Shown here one piece after another: positions 37,221-45,875 of a stretch of DNA of 64,000 nt. Where the stretch lies: assembly GCA_902551755.1 (NCBI GenBank), contig CACDEB010000001.1, positions 405,592 through 469,591 on the forward strand, given 5' to 3'. A program made the translations under genes and the position numbers. Below the pieces are notes generated by a model. That model was given only the letters and a program-made list of their open reading frames with translations. It searched no databases and was not told where the DNA came from. Numbering within the stretch: the first letter of the stretch is position 1; each line of letters begins with the position of its first letter. Source of the DNA: an uncultured Pelagibacteraceae bacterium (GTDB lineage: Bacteria; Pseudomonadota; Alphaproteobacteria; Pelagibacterales; Pelagibacteraceae).

Positions 37221-38270
37221 AATATCGCCGTCTTTTACAATATAATCTTTTCCCTCTAACCTCATTTTACCATTATTTTTAGAATTGACCCAACCATCAT
37301 TATCTAAAAAATCATCATACGAGACAGTTTCCGCTCTAATAAAACCTTTTTCAAAATCTGTATGTATTTTTCCTGCGGCAGTGGGCGCTAAACTATTTTT
37401 TTCAATTGTCCAAGCTCTACTTTCTTCGGGGCCTGAGGTAAAAAAAGTATTTAATTCTAACAATTTATAACCTTTATTAATTAGGTTATTTAAACCTGTT
37501 GTTTTAATTCCCATAACTTTCATAAAGTTTTCTTTTTCATCATTATTTAATTGATTAATTTGGTTTTCGATATCAGCTGATATAATTAAAACATTTTCCA
37601 TATTTACAGATTTTTTTATTTGTTCAGTATATTTATTACCATTTTGTATACTGTCTTCATCAACATTGCATACGTACAACTTTGGTTTTAATGAGAGAAT
37701 ACCAGAAGAGGATATCTCATTTTTATCGAAATTCTGCTTTATGTTATCAATTGGCTTATCATTATTGATTAATTCTAATGCTTGATTAAGTAATTCAAAT
37801 TCTTTTTCATTTAAATTTTTTTTATTTTTTTTATCAATTCTTTTTTGAATTGATTCTAAATCTGCTAATTTCATTTCAGTCTCTATAATTTCTAAATCTC
37901 TAATTGGATCAACATTAGGATTAACGTTTTGAATATCAGCAGAGTCGAAACATCTTAAAAGATGTATAATCGCATCAACTTCTCTTATATGGGATAAAAA
38001 TTTATTTCCTAAACCTTCACCTTTCGAAGCTCCTTTTACAAGTCCTGCGATGTCCACAAAAGTAATACTTGTGTAAATTTTTTTTTTGGATTTTGAAATC
38101 TGAACAAGTTTATCGAGCCTTGTGTCTACAACAGGCACCATGCCAACATTAGGTTCGATTGTGCAAAAAGGAAAATTTCCAGAAAGTGCTTTGGTAGAAT
38201 TTGTTAATGCATTAAATAAAGTTGATTTTCCAACATTAGGCAAACCTACGATACCGCATTTAAAACCCAT
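37197..38270 (-). CDS. ychF: Redox-regulated ATPase YchF
   Basis: An Obg-family P-loop protein that binds ATP and associates with ribosomes. The 357-aa protein has GLPNVGKSTLFNALTNS (Walker A), DIAGLVKGASKGEGLGNKFLSHIREVD, and a C-terminal TGS domain ending YIVKDGDILNIRFN. It lies four bases after pth, the usual pth-ychF pair of proteobacteria. Normal length. Confidence 0.96.
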   Translation of the reverse strand: MGFKCGIVGLPNVGKSTLFNALTNSTKALSGNFPFCTIEPNVGMVPVVDTRLDKLVQISKSKKKIYTSITFVDIAGLVKGASKGEGLGNKFLSHIREVDAIIHLLRCFDSADIQNVNPNVDPIRDLEIIETEMKLADLESIQKRIDKKNKKNLNEKEFELLNQALELINNDKPIDNIKQNFDKNEISSSGILSLKPKLYVCNVDEDSIQNGNKYTEQIKKSVNMENVLIISADIENQINQLNNDEKENFMKVMGIKTTGLNNLINKGYKLLELNTFFTSGPEESRAWTIEKNSLAPTAAGKIHTDFEKGFIRAETVSYDDFLDNDGWVNSKNNGKMRLEGKDYIVKDGDILNIRFNS

Positions 38271-38274
38271 TTAA

Positions 38275-38835
38275 TTATTTATTATTTACGGTACTTGAAA
38301 ATAAGTCCAGTTTTTTTTCAATGAGAATTGATAAATTATCTGTGATATTTTCTTTTATTGATTCAAGTTCTGTTTTCTCATCTTCGTCAAAATCTTTCAG
38401 GACGTGGTCATTTACTGCTATGTTATTTTTTGGTTTGCCAATACCAATTCGAACTCTTGAATATTCTTTTCCTATAAACTTATCAATTGAGGCAATACCA
38501 TTATGTCCTGCATCTGAACCCCCAAACTTTGCTTTAACTTTCCCAAAATCAATATCTAAATCATCATGGAAGACAATTACATCTTCTGCATCAATTTTAA
38601 AGTACTCCATTAATTCTCTGATACATATTCCTGAATTATTCATAAAGGTTAGAGGTTTTATTGCATAAACTTTTTTATTATTGATGTTTCCGGTTGTAAG
38701 AAGACCTTTAAATTTTGGTTTTTGTTTTGATAACTTAAATTTATTATTTATTGCGTCAATAATTTTAAAACCGATGTTGTGTCTATTATTTTCAGAATTC
38801 GGTGTAGGATTTCCTAGGCCAACAAAAAGTAACAT
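38275..38835 (-). CDS. pth: Peptidyl-tRNA hydrolase
   Basis: Recycles peptidyl-tRNA released from stalled ribosomes. The 186-aa protein has GLGNPTPNSENNRHNIGF with the catalytic histidine, PLTFMNNSG, and VFHDDLDIDFGKVKAKFGGSDAGHNGI with the catalytic aspartate. The N-terminal loop (TPNSEN) differs slightly from the common G-x-x-Y-x-x-T-R-H-N form but the key residues remain. It lies between rplY and ychF. Confidence 0.95.
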   Translation of the reverse strand: MLLFVGLGNPTPNSENNRHNIGFKIIDAINNKFKLSKQKPKFKGLLTTGNINNKKVYAIKPLTFMNNSGICIRELMEYFKIDAEDVIVFHDDLDIDFGKVKAKFGGSDAGHNGIASIDKFIGKEYSRVRIGIGKPKNNIAVNDHVLKDFDEDEKTELESIKENITDNLSILIEKKLDLFSSTVNNK

Positions 38836-38862
38836 TATTTAATTAAATTCTTCAATTGTAAA

Positions 38863-39603
38863 TTATTTTTTTTCTGGCTGACCTTTTTTTGGGTCCTCTT
38901 TTTTATCAGCTTCTTTTTTCTCACCCTCAGCCCCTTTAGCATCTTTTGCATCACCAGTTTCTGCAGCTCCTTCACCAGTTGCAGCAGCTGCTTCCGCACC
39001 TTCTGCTCCTTCTTCTGTTTCTGCTGGTTTTTCTGGTTCTTTAATAACTGTTGGTGCTGCCACAGTTGCGATCACAAAGTCTCTTCCACGAATAGTTGGT
39101 TCAACATTTTCAGGAAGTTTAATTGAAGAAATTTTAAAAGAATGCCCTATATCAACTCCATCTAAATCAACAACTAGCTCACTTGGAATGTTTTCAGATG
39201 GACATTTTAGCTCTACTTTCCTACGAACTATATTTAATACACCACCTCTTTTCAAACCAGGAGATTTTTCTGTGTTGATAAAATTTACTGGTATTTCAAT
39301 TATTACACTTGAACCTTTTACAATTCTTAAAAAGTCAATATGAATTGGATCGTCAGTTAAGATATCGTAAGAAATTTCTTTAGGTAAAACATTTTCATCC
39401 TTACCGTCAATTTTTAAATTTAATATACTTGATAAAAAGTTCTCTTTCTCAATTAAATTTTTCAATAATTTTTTTGATATAGATATTTTTTGAGTTTCAG
39501 ATTTTCCACCATAGACTATACCAGGAACATTACCTTCTGATCTTAGTTTATTTACTTCACCAGAAGTTTTGGTATTTCTTAAACTCGCATCTATCGTATT
39601 CAT
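38863..39603 (-). CDS. rplY: 50S ribosomal protein L25/Ctc with low-complexity tail
   Basis: Binds 5S rRNA. The 246-aa protein is the long Ctc/TL5 form: an L25 domain at 1-90 (LRSEGNVPGIVYGG, DDPIHIDFLRI) and a C-terminal beta domain to about 185 (GGVLNIVRRKVELKCPSENIP). Residues 186-246 form an Ala/Glu/Gly then Lys/Glu tail that looks disordered and locally raises GC content. The next gene, pth, follows after 27 bp; prs-rplY-pth-ychF is a conserved order. Confidence 0.94.
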   Translation of the reverse strand: MNTIDASLRNTKTSGEVNKLRSEGNVPGIVYGGKSETQKISISKKLLKNLIEKENFLSSILNLKIDGKDENVLPKEISYDILTDDPIHIDFLRIVKGSSVIIEIPVNFINTEKSPGLKRGGVLNIVRRKVELKCPSENIPSELVVDLDGVDIGHSFKISSIKLPENVEPTIRGRDFVIATVAAPTVIKEPEKPAETEEGAEGAEAAAATGEGAAETGDAKDAKGAEGEKKEADKKEDPKKGQPEKK

Positions 39604-39648
39604 AAAGAAAAAGCGTTTTAACTCAAGTTAGTTAATAAAACAAGTAAA

Positions 39649-40581
39649 TTATTTAAACAAAAATGAAACAGATGTAGAATTTGATATTCTTCTAATTGCT
39701 TCACCCATTAAGTTAGAAATTGACAAAATTTCAATATTTTTGGCGGATCTTACTTTATTCTCATTATTAATTGTGTCTGTAATTACAAGTTTTTTGATTG
39801 GAGAATTTTTAATAGCTTTCACAGCATCTCCACTTAAAACACCGTGAGTAATATAAACATAAACGTCTTTTGCGCCTCTTTGTTTAAGAGCCTTAGCAGC
39901 ATTTATAATTGTTCCACCAGAGTCAATTATGTCGTCATTTATTATGCAAGTTTTTCCTTTTACATCTCCAATTACATTCATGACTTGAGATTGGCCAGGC
40001 TTTGGTCTTCTCTTGTCAATAATTGCAAGCCCTACATTTAAATTTCTTCCTAGAGCCCTTGTTCGCTCAACTCCTCCGACGTCAGGCGCAACACAAATTA
40101 TATTTTTACTTTTAATTTTTTTCTTAATATGTCTTGCAAATAACGGTGTTGTAAAAAGATTATCTACCGGAATATCAAAAAAACCTTGAATTTGACCAGC
40201 GTGCAAATCTACAGTAACAACTCTATCTGCTCCTGCTTTTGTAATTAAATTTGAAACTAGCTTTGCAGAAATAGAAGTTCTAGGAACCACTTTTCTATCT
40301 TGTCTTGCGTAACCAAAATAAGGAATTACTGCTGTGATATTTTTAGCAGATGATCTTTTGAGAGCATCTATACAAAGCAACATTTCCATTAAATTGTCAT
40401 TTGCTGGGGAAGAAACTGACTGAATGAAAAAAATGTTATTACCTCTTATATTTTCGTTTATCTCTACATAAATTTCACCGTCTTTAAATTTTCTTATATT
40501 AGAATTTACAAGTTTTTCTTTTAAATATTTTGCAATTTTTGAACTGAGATTTTTATTGCTGTTTCCTGTGAGAAGTTTCAT
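39649..40581 (-). CDS. prs: Ribose-phosphate pyrophosphokinase
   Basis: Makes PRPP for nucleotide, histidine and tryptophan synthesis. The 310-aa protein has FKDGEIYVEINENIRG, PYFGYARQDRK, VDLHAGQIQGFFD and the PRPP-binding loop IINDDIIDSGGTIINAA. All four are standard class I signatures. It lies 45 bp upstream of rplY and 13 bp after pgeF. Confidence 0.97.
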   Translation of the reverse strand: MKLLTGNSNKNLSSKIAKYLKEKLVNSNIRKFKDGEIYVEINENIRGNNIFFIQSVSSPANDNLMEMLLCIDALKRSSAKNITAVIPYFGYARQDRKVVPRTSISAKLVSNLITKAGADRVVTVDLHAGQIQGFFDIPVDNLFTTPLFARHIKKKIKSKNIICVAPDVGGVERTRALGRNLNVGLAIIDKRRPKPGQSQVMNVIGDVKGKTCIINDDIIDSGGTIINAAKALKQRGAKDVYVYITHGVLSGDAVKAIKNSPIKKLVITDTINNENKVRSAKNIEILSISNLMGEAIRRISNSTSVSFLFK

Positions 40582-40594
40582 TTTTTAGAAAAAG

Positions 40595-41350
40595 TTATTT
40601 AAGCATAATTATAGATATATTTCTACCATAATCATTCTCTTTATTTTTTAAAGCTCTCCTTGCACTAAAGAATTCAGTCCTATTTTTGAAAGTATCTTTG
40701 TTAATTATATCTATATTATTAATCTTTAATGATCTTAACTGAGATTTGATGAATTCTTTTAAATTGAAAAAAATTCTACTTTTTTTAAAGTAAAAAAATT
40801 TACGATTTCGACTATTAAGGTTTAAAAATTTTTTCATAAAATTCCTCTTTACCTCATAGTTTTCTCTAAATATTGATGGACCTATGACTGCAGATATATT
40901 TTGGTTTTCAGAGCCTTTTTTAATCATAAATTTTATACACTTTTTTAGAATATTTTTAAAAGCGCCCTTCCAGCCAACATGGATAGCTGCAATCATTGGC
41001 AATTTTTTGTCATAAATAAGAACTGGTGCACAATCAGCAGTTAAAATACCTAAAGCTAAATTTTTCTTTGTTGTAATCAAGCCGTCGCCGACAAGTTTTT
41101 TTGAGGGTCTTTTCAAAATAAAGTGACATTTGTTACTATGTATTTGTTTAAGCAATATTAAGTTTTTTGGAGAAACTTTAAACTTTTTCGAGACAATTTT
41201 TAAATTTTTTTTAACATTAGAAATTTTATCATTAGAACCGGGTCCACAATTTAAGGCACTATAAATTCCATTTGATACCCCCCCTTTTTTTCCAAAAAAA
41301 CCATGTGAAATATTTTTAAACTTTACAAATTTTTTAGATTTTAATGTCAT
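40595..41350 (-). CDS. pgeF: Multicopper-oxidase-like / purine nucleoside phosphorylase family protein PgeF (YfiH)
   Basis: A 251-aa member of the DUF152/YfiH family, first called polyphenol oxidase and later shown in homologues to act in peptidoglycan quality control and purine nucleoside cleavage. The metal site is visible in ALGILTADCAPVLIYD and IAAIHVGWKGAFKNIL with the upstream QIHSNKCHF. It overlaps the methyltransferase gene by 17 bases. Which activity applies here cannot be told. Confidence 0.87.
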   Translation of the reverse strand: MTLKSKKFVKFKNISHGFFGKKGGVSNGIYSALNCGPGSNDKISNVKKNLKIVSKKFKVSPKNLILLKQIHSNKCHFILKRPSKKLVGDGLITTKKNLALGILTADCAPVLIYDKKLPMIAAIHVGWKGAFKNILKKCIKFMIKKGSENQNISAVIGPSIFRENYEVKRNFMKKFLNLNSRNRKFFYFKKSRIFFNLKEFIKSQLRSLKINNIDIINKDTFKNRTEFFSARRALKNKENDYGRNISIIMLK

Positions 41351-42383
41351 TAAACCCTGTCTTAAAATTGTTGTCCTTTGTGGTTACAAACATTACTTTA
41401 AACAATTCACCCATCTCATATTTGTGTGTTAGTCTTCTTACTCTTGTGTAAAGATCTGTTTTTTTTAGGAAACTCATTTTTTTCGAAACTATTTCAGCTC
41501 TTAAATCTATTCCCATGTTTTTTAAAAAACTTCCTTGATTAGTAATACCACCAACTTTTAATCCATTTAAATTAACAATTTGTTTGATAAAGTTAAAATT
41601 TATATGATGAGTTATATCAATATTTTGGTAGTCATAAAAAATATTTACTTTTTTATGATTTTTAATCCCTTGCAAACTATCATACATTTTTTTGTCAGAG
41701 GTACCATAATCAATTAATAAAATACCCCCTGCAGAGGATTTGATTTTTCTACAAATACTTTTTAGGTATTTGACCATTAAAGGTGAAAATTCTATAAAAT
41801 TCTGATTTTTGTCGATCCCTTGATTAAAAATTTTCTCCATATTTTTTTTAGTAACTTTTTTCTTTTCAAGAGAGAATTTTCCACTTTTATTTAATAATAC
41901 AAAATTTTCATACCATTCCTCATTTATTTTAATAAACTGCTTTATTGGCAAAGCATCAAAAAATTCGTTAGCCAAAAATATAGTTGGAGAATTTGGTAAT
42001 TCTTCAAAATTATCCAACCATTTAACACTTTTTGAAAATTTTTTTTTTTGTAATTTTTTAAGAGACATGCTCTTTTCAAAAATAAAAAATTTGAATTTAT
42101 CTTTTACAATTTCTAATTTATTCAATGTATTAATTAAGACTTCTATGAGTTCCCCATTTCCTGCACCCAATTCTACTAAATTGATTTTTTCTGGTTTATT
42201 TAAATTTTCCCAAAACGATAAAACCCAAATAGCAATCATTTCAGAAAAAAGTTTTGAAATCCCTGGAGATGTAATAAAATCTCCTCTTCGACCAAATTCT
42301 ATTTTTTTTTGATAATAACCTCTATTTTTTTCATAAAGAGATTTATCAATAAAATTATCTAGTGATTGAGCCTTAGCGATCAT
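41334..42383 (-). CDS. SAM-dependent methyltransferase, MidA/NDUFAF7 family (DUF185)
   Basis: A 349-aa class I methyltransferase. GYYQKKIEFGRRGDFITSPGIS at the N-terminus and VELGAGNGELIEVLINTL (SAM glycine loop) are characteristic of the family whose mitochondrial member NDUFAF7 methylates an arginine of complex I subunit NDUFS2. ILLIDYGTSDKKMYDSLQG is also conserved. A complex I assembly role is plausible in this aerobic cell but inferred. It overlaps lgt by four bases. Confidence 0.87.
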   Translation of the reverse strand: MIAKAQSLDNFIDKSLYEKNRGYYQKKIEFGRRGDFITSPGISKLFSEMIAIWVLSFWENLNKPEKINLVELGAGNGELIEVLINTLNKLEIVKDKFKFFIFEKSMSLKKLQKKKFSKSVKWLDNFEELPNSPTIFLANEFFDALPIKQFIKINEEWYENFVLLNKSGKFSLEKKKVTKKNMEKIFNQGIDKNQNFIEFSPLMVKYLKSICRKIKSSAGGILLIDYGTSDKKMYDSLQGIKNHKKVNIFYDYQNIDITHHINFNFIKQIVNLNGLKVGGITNQGSFLKNMGIDLRAEIVSKKMSFLKKTDLYTRVRRLTHKYEMGELFKVMFVTTKDNNFKTGFNDIKI

Positions 42384-43144
42384 TTTTTTACTAATTTAAA
42401 AAGTATTGCTCCAGAAATAAAAAATGCAATTGATAAAATTTGCCCGTATGTAAAAATATTCATTAAGATACCTAGATGAGCATCTGGCTCCCTTGTAAAC
42501 TCAATTATAAATCTAAAAAGAGAATAAAAAATCAAAAATAATGACGATATTATTCCAGGAACTTCTGAAAATTTTTTCCAAAGGAAATTTAAAATTATGA
42601 ACAAAACAATCCCTTCAAAAAAACTTTCGTATAATTGCGAAGGATGTCTAAAAAGATTATCTACCTTGTTAAAATTAACTGAAAAAATAAAATCAGTTTC
42701 TCTGCCGTAGAGTTCAGAATTTATAAAATTTGCAACCCTACCTAAAAAAATTCCTATCGGTGCTGCAAGGGACACCAAATCTGTATATCTAAAAAAGTTT
42801 AAATTATATCTTTGAGTAAATATATAAGTGGCCAAGCAAACACCTAGCAAGCCACCATGGAAAGACATACCACCTTGCCAAATAAAAAATATTTCAAATG
42901 GATGACTTAAATAATAAAAAAAGTTGTAAAAAATTACGTAGCCTAACCTTCCACCAATAATTACTCCTAAAATTAGATAAGTGATAAAATCGTCGACTAA
43001 AGTTTTTTCCCTCAAATCTTTAATTAAGAAATTTTTGATATAAAACCAACCTATTAAAAAACCAAAAATATATGCTAATGAATACCACCTTATTTGAAAG
43101 GATAAAAATTCAAATGCGACAGGATCTAGATTATTTACAAACAT
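42380..43144 (-). CDS. lgt: Prolipoprotein diacylglyceryl transferase
   Basis: Adds diacylglycerol to the lipobox cysteine of prolipoproteins in the inner membrane. The 254-aa protein has seven hydrophobic segments, WQGGMSFHGGLLGV with the essential histidine, and the Lgt signature GRVANFINSELYGRETD. HPSQLYESFFEG near residue 175 is also typical. It begins the lgt-midA-pgeF group and is divergent from ubiK with 44 bp between starts. Confidence 0.95.
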   Translation of the reverse strand: MFVNNLDPVAFEFLSFQIRWYSLAYIFGFLIGWFYIKNFLIKDLREKTLVDDFITYLILGVIIGGRLGYVIFYNFFYYLSHPFEIFFIWQGGMSFHGGLLGVCLATYIFTQRYNLNFFRYTDLVSLAAPIGIFLGRVANFINSELYGRETDFIFSVNFNKVDNLFRHPSQLYESFFEGIVLFIILNFLWKKFSEVPGIISSLFLIFYSLFRFIIEFTREPDAHLGILMNIFTYGQILSIAFFISGAILFKLVKK

Positions 43145-43188
43145 TATAAAAATGAAATATAAGATATACTATCGTAAAAAAAAAAAAT

Positions 43189-43431
43189 ATGTCAAAGTCT
43201 AAATTTATCATTGAAAAATTTGCAAAATTATTTGAACAAGGAATTATATCTTATAAAGATTTAAGCGAAGAAATCGTTAATATTGTAAGATCTCAAAGGG
43301 ATGAAATTGTTTTAAGAATGAAGATTTCTACAAAAGAGGAAACTGAGGTATTAAAGAAACGAATAGAAAAACTAGAAAAGGAAATCAAAACCTTAAAGTT
43401 TAAAAAAATTAAAAAGGCAAAGAGATCTTAA
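43189..43431 (+). CDS. ubiK: Ubiquinone biosynthesis accessory factor UbiK (BMFP/DUF526) family
   Basis: An 80-aa protein: an amphipathic N-terminal half (KFAKLFEQGIISYKDLSEEI) and a C-terminal coiled coil (EVLKKRIEKLEKEIKTLK) with a basic end. This is the layout of BMFP-domain proteins, renamed UbiK for a role in aerobic ubiquinone synthesis in E. coli. A run of 12 A bases (43176-43187) ends two bases before the ATG. The last 23 bases overlap the convergent kinase gene. Confidence 0.8.
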   Translation: MSKSKFIIEKFAKLFEQGIISYKDLSEEIVNIVRSQRDEIVLRMKISTKEETEVLKKRIEKLEKEIKTLKFKKIKKAKRS

Positions 43432-44722
43432 CCCTTAAACCGCCAAGACTAGATTTATCTAATGTAATACTACCTCCGTGGGATCTCACTACATCTGATG
43501 AGATTGATAAACCCAAGCCAACACTAGACTTAGAGTCACCTCTTCCTTTATTTATTTTGTAAAATGGTTTAAAAACGTTTTCATATTCACTCTCAGCTAT
43601 TCCAGGACCGTCGTCATCAACAGTAATTATCAAGCTTTTATGAATCTTTTTTAAATTTACCAAAACTTTATTTGAGTATTTAAGGGAGTTATTAATTAAG
43701 TTATCTATGCATCTATTTATTAAACTTTTTCTTCCATTAAAAAAAATCTCTTGCTCTATATTAGAAGTAATATTGTTATTCTCATATTTCATAATTGAAT
43801 GATTTAGTAATTTTGAAATATCAAAAAGTTCAGTTTTTTCAGATGATGTAGAGCTAGTAAATTGAAGGTATTCATTTAACATTTTTTCCATATCCTCCAC
43901 ATCTTCAGATAATTTACGTGAAATCTTTTCGTCTTTTATTAGAGCAAGTTGAAGTTTAATTCTAGTGAGTGGAGTTCTCAAGTCATGGCTTATACCTGAA
44001 AGCATTTCAGATCTTTGGTTTAAGTGTCTCAATATTCTCTTTCTCATTCTTTCAAACTCAAAACCAGCTTGTCTTATCTCCAGAGCACCCGAAGGTCTAA
44101 ACTCCTCAACATCTTCACCTCTGCCAAATTTTTCTGATGCTTTTGCTAAATTAATTATTGGACGAGTTTGATTTTTTAAGAAGATTAGAGCGATTGTAAT
44201 TAACAAAAATGCTGGGAATGTTATCCATAACGCAAATAATCTGGCCGATGTATTAGTAACTCTGTTCTTTGGAATTAAAAATTCAAAGTAACCATTGAGA
44301 TATTCAATCTTCAACTCAATTAATTCTTTATACGTAGTTGTATCAAACCAATAATTATTAAATTTATTTTTCAATTCTCTTCTCAGAGTTCTATCCATGG
44401 GACTAAACCATCTTTCCATATCTGTCTCTGGAATATCCCCAAATGTCTGAAACTTCACATTAAAATTATGATGTTCTTTAAATAGATTAATCAAATTATC
44501 TTTTTCATATTCCTCATTTTCGTACGCATCTATAAAAAATTTAATTTCACCTATTAAAGCCCTGGTCATTCCTTTATTAGTTTTTATCCAGAGGCTATCA
44601 AAAAAAACAATCGATATAATAATTTGCAATATTATTATTGGTGTAGCTACAATTAGTAATGCTCTATAAAAAAGTCTTTTTGGAAGTAACTTTTTGATAT
44701 AACTACTCAACCCAGAGAACAT
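43409..44722 (-). CDS. EnvZ-like sensor histidine kinase
   Basis: A membrane sensor kinase, probably partner of the adjacent response regulator. From the ATG at 44722 it is 437 aa: helix at about 20-42, a periplasmic domain of about 120 residues, a second helix near 164-183, a HAMP linker, and the H-box SGISHDLRTPLTRIKLQLAL with His246. The N-box (NLINNSLKY) and G-boxes (DDDGPGI, GLGLSISSDVV) are complete. A longer frame from 44776 would overlap petR by 74 bases; the chosen start overlaps by 20. Confidence 0.9.
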   Translation of the reverse strand: MFSGLSSYIKKLLPKRLFYRALLIVATPIIILQIIISIVFFDSLWIKTNKGMTRALIGEIKFFIDAYENEEYEKDNLINLFKEHHNFNVKFQTFGDIPETDMERWFSPMDRTLRRELKNKFNNYWFDTTTYKELIELKIEYLNGYFEFLIPKNRVTNTSARLFALWITFPAFLLITIALIFLKNQTRPIINLAKASEKFGRGEDVEEFRPSGALEIRQAGFEFERMRKRILRHLNQRSEMLSGISHDLRTPLTRIKLQLALIKDEKISRKLSEDVEDMEKMLNEYLQFTSSTSSEKTELFDISKLLNHSIMKYENNNITSNIEQEIFFNGRKSLINRCIDNLINNSLKYSNKVLVNLKKIHKSLIITVDDDGPGIAESEYENVFKPFYKINKGRGDSKSSVGLGLSISSDVVRSHGGSITLDKSSLGGLRVKISLPF

Positions 44723-45380
44723 AGCCCGAACCTCTAATTGTTTGTAAATATTTTGGATTTTTTGGATTTGTCTCAATTTTTTTTCTGAGCCTAGTAATAA
44801 TTACATCAATCGATCTTTCTTTATCGATTTTAATTAAATTACCAATATCAATTCTTGAAAATACTTTACCAGGATTATTTATCATTTTTTCTAAAATTGT
44901 TTTTTCAGTATTGTTAATTTTAAAATTACTATTTTGATTGGTAATCATCAACTTATTTAAATCTATTTTAATTGAGCCGAATTCAAGGACGTGTTTAAGA
45001 TTAACTTTTTTGGTTTTTTTTAAGATATTATTAATTCTTAATAAAAGTTCCTTAGGTTCAAAAGGTTTGGGCAAGTAATCATCTGCACCTGTTTCTAACC
45101 CTTCAACTCTTTCACTCGCTTCTCCTTTAGCCGTAAGTAAAATAATTGGCACATTTAAATTATTTTTATTTTCAGAAATAAATTCTAAGCCACTCTTACC
45201 AGGCATCATTATATCTAAGACCAAAAGATCAAATTTTATTATCGAAATCTTTTCTTTCGCTTCCAATGCATTTGAGGCTGTATTTACTAAGTACCCGTTT
45301 TCATTTAAAAATTGTTTAAGTAATGACCTTATTCCTTCATCATCATCAATTACTAAAATATGAGATTTAAAACTTTCCAT
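44703..45380 (-). CDS. OmpR-family response regulator, PetR-like
   Basis: A 225-aa regulator. The receiver domain has the acidic pair in LVIDDDEG (Asp12, Asp13), phospho-acceptor Asp56 in LLVLDIMMPG and lysine in YLPKPFEPKELLLRI. The C-terminal winged helix has RSIDVIITRLRKKIETNPKNPKYLQTIRGSGYVL. The stretch LLTAKGEASERVEGLETGADDYLPKPFEP and the location between a MarR-type gene and a kinase beside ilvE resemble PetR of Rhodobacter capsulatus, linked there to bc1 expression. The link to petABC here is inferred. Confidence 0.88.
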   Translation of the reverse strand: MESFKSHILVIDDDEGIRSLLKQFLNENGYLVNTASNALEAKEKISIIKFDLLVLDIMMPGKSGLEFISENKNNLNVPIILLTAKGEASERVEGLETGADDYLPKPFEPKELLLRINNILKKTKKVNLKHVLEFGSIKIDLNKLMITNQNSNFKINNTEKTILEKMINNPGKVFSRIDIGNLIKIDKERSIDVIITRLRKKIETNPKNPKYLQTIRGSGYVLWVE

Positions 45381-45810
45381 CGATTATTCTTTTTAAAACT
45401 ATTTCAAAATTTATTACTTCTTTCGAACTTGAGTTGAGTAGTGCTTTATAAATCCTTTTTTTTTGGGATAAAAAAATTTCATCAAATATTTTCTTACCTT
45501 TATCATTTAAAAAAATATGTTTTACTCTTGTGTCCTTAGTATCCTTTTTAAATTCTAGATAATTTAATTTTTTTAAATCATTTATGACTCTATTTAAACT
45601 TTGTTTTGTTACGTTAAGCTTGTTAAGTAATTGAGTAATAGTTATCCCATCATAAAATGATATCAAATGCAGAGCTTTGTGATGAGCAGTTCCTAAATTG
45701 TATTTTTTAAGTACTTTTTTTGAATCGTTAAATGTTTCCCTATAACCAACAAAGATTTTTTCAATAAAACCTTTTAATTGTTCATCTTTTAGGTAAAGAA
45801 GATTTTTCAT
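45367..45810 (-). CDS. MarR-family transcriptional regulator, PetP-like
   Basis: A 147-aa winged-helix protein. The recognition region is ITQLLNKLNVTKQSLNRVINDLKKL, followed by the wing (YLEFKKDTKDTRVKHIFLNDKG), a MarR pattern. It overlaps the response regulator gene by 14 bases. In R. capsulatus, petP encodes a MarR-like protein upstream of petR; the shared arrangement suggests orthology, which cannot be proven by eye. Ligand unknown. It is divergent from ilvE across 65 bp containing a possible operator. Confidence 0.85.
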   Translation of the reverse strand: MKNLLYLKDEQLKGFIEKIFVGYRETFNDSKKVLKKYNLGTAHHKALHLISFYDGITITQLLNKLNVTKQSLNRVINDLKKLNYLEFKKDTKDTRVKHIFLNDKGKKIFDEIFLSQKKRIYKALLNSSSKEVINFEIVLKRIIDGKF

Positions 45811-45825
45811 AATTGGTAAGTTATA

Positions 45826-45854
45826 TTGACATATTATATATAGGAATATATTTT
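45826..45854 (+). promoter_or_regulatory. Putative ilvE promoter overlapping a TATTATAT-N6-ATATATTT site
   Basis: A perfect TTGACA (45826-45831) lies 17 bp before TATTTT (45849-45854), a plausible sigma-70 promoter toward ilvE. Between them TATTATAT (45832-45839), six bases, then ATATATTT (45846-45853) resembles the palindrome before petA, whose right half is ATATAATA. A regulator binding here could cover the ilvE promoter and the divergent petP promoter. Confidence 0.4.
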
Positions 45855-45875
45855 TTATAAATAAATCTTTTTAAT

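Noticed and set aside
44723..44776. Longer histidine kinase start at 44776
   Set aside because: The added residues lie wholly inside the response regulator's DNA-binding domain frame; the ATG at 44722 precedes the first membrane helix properly.
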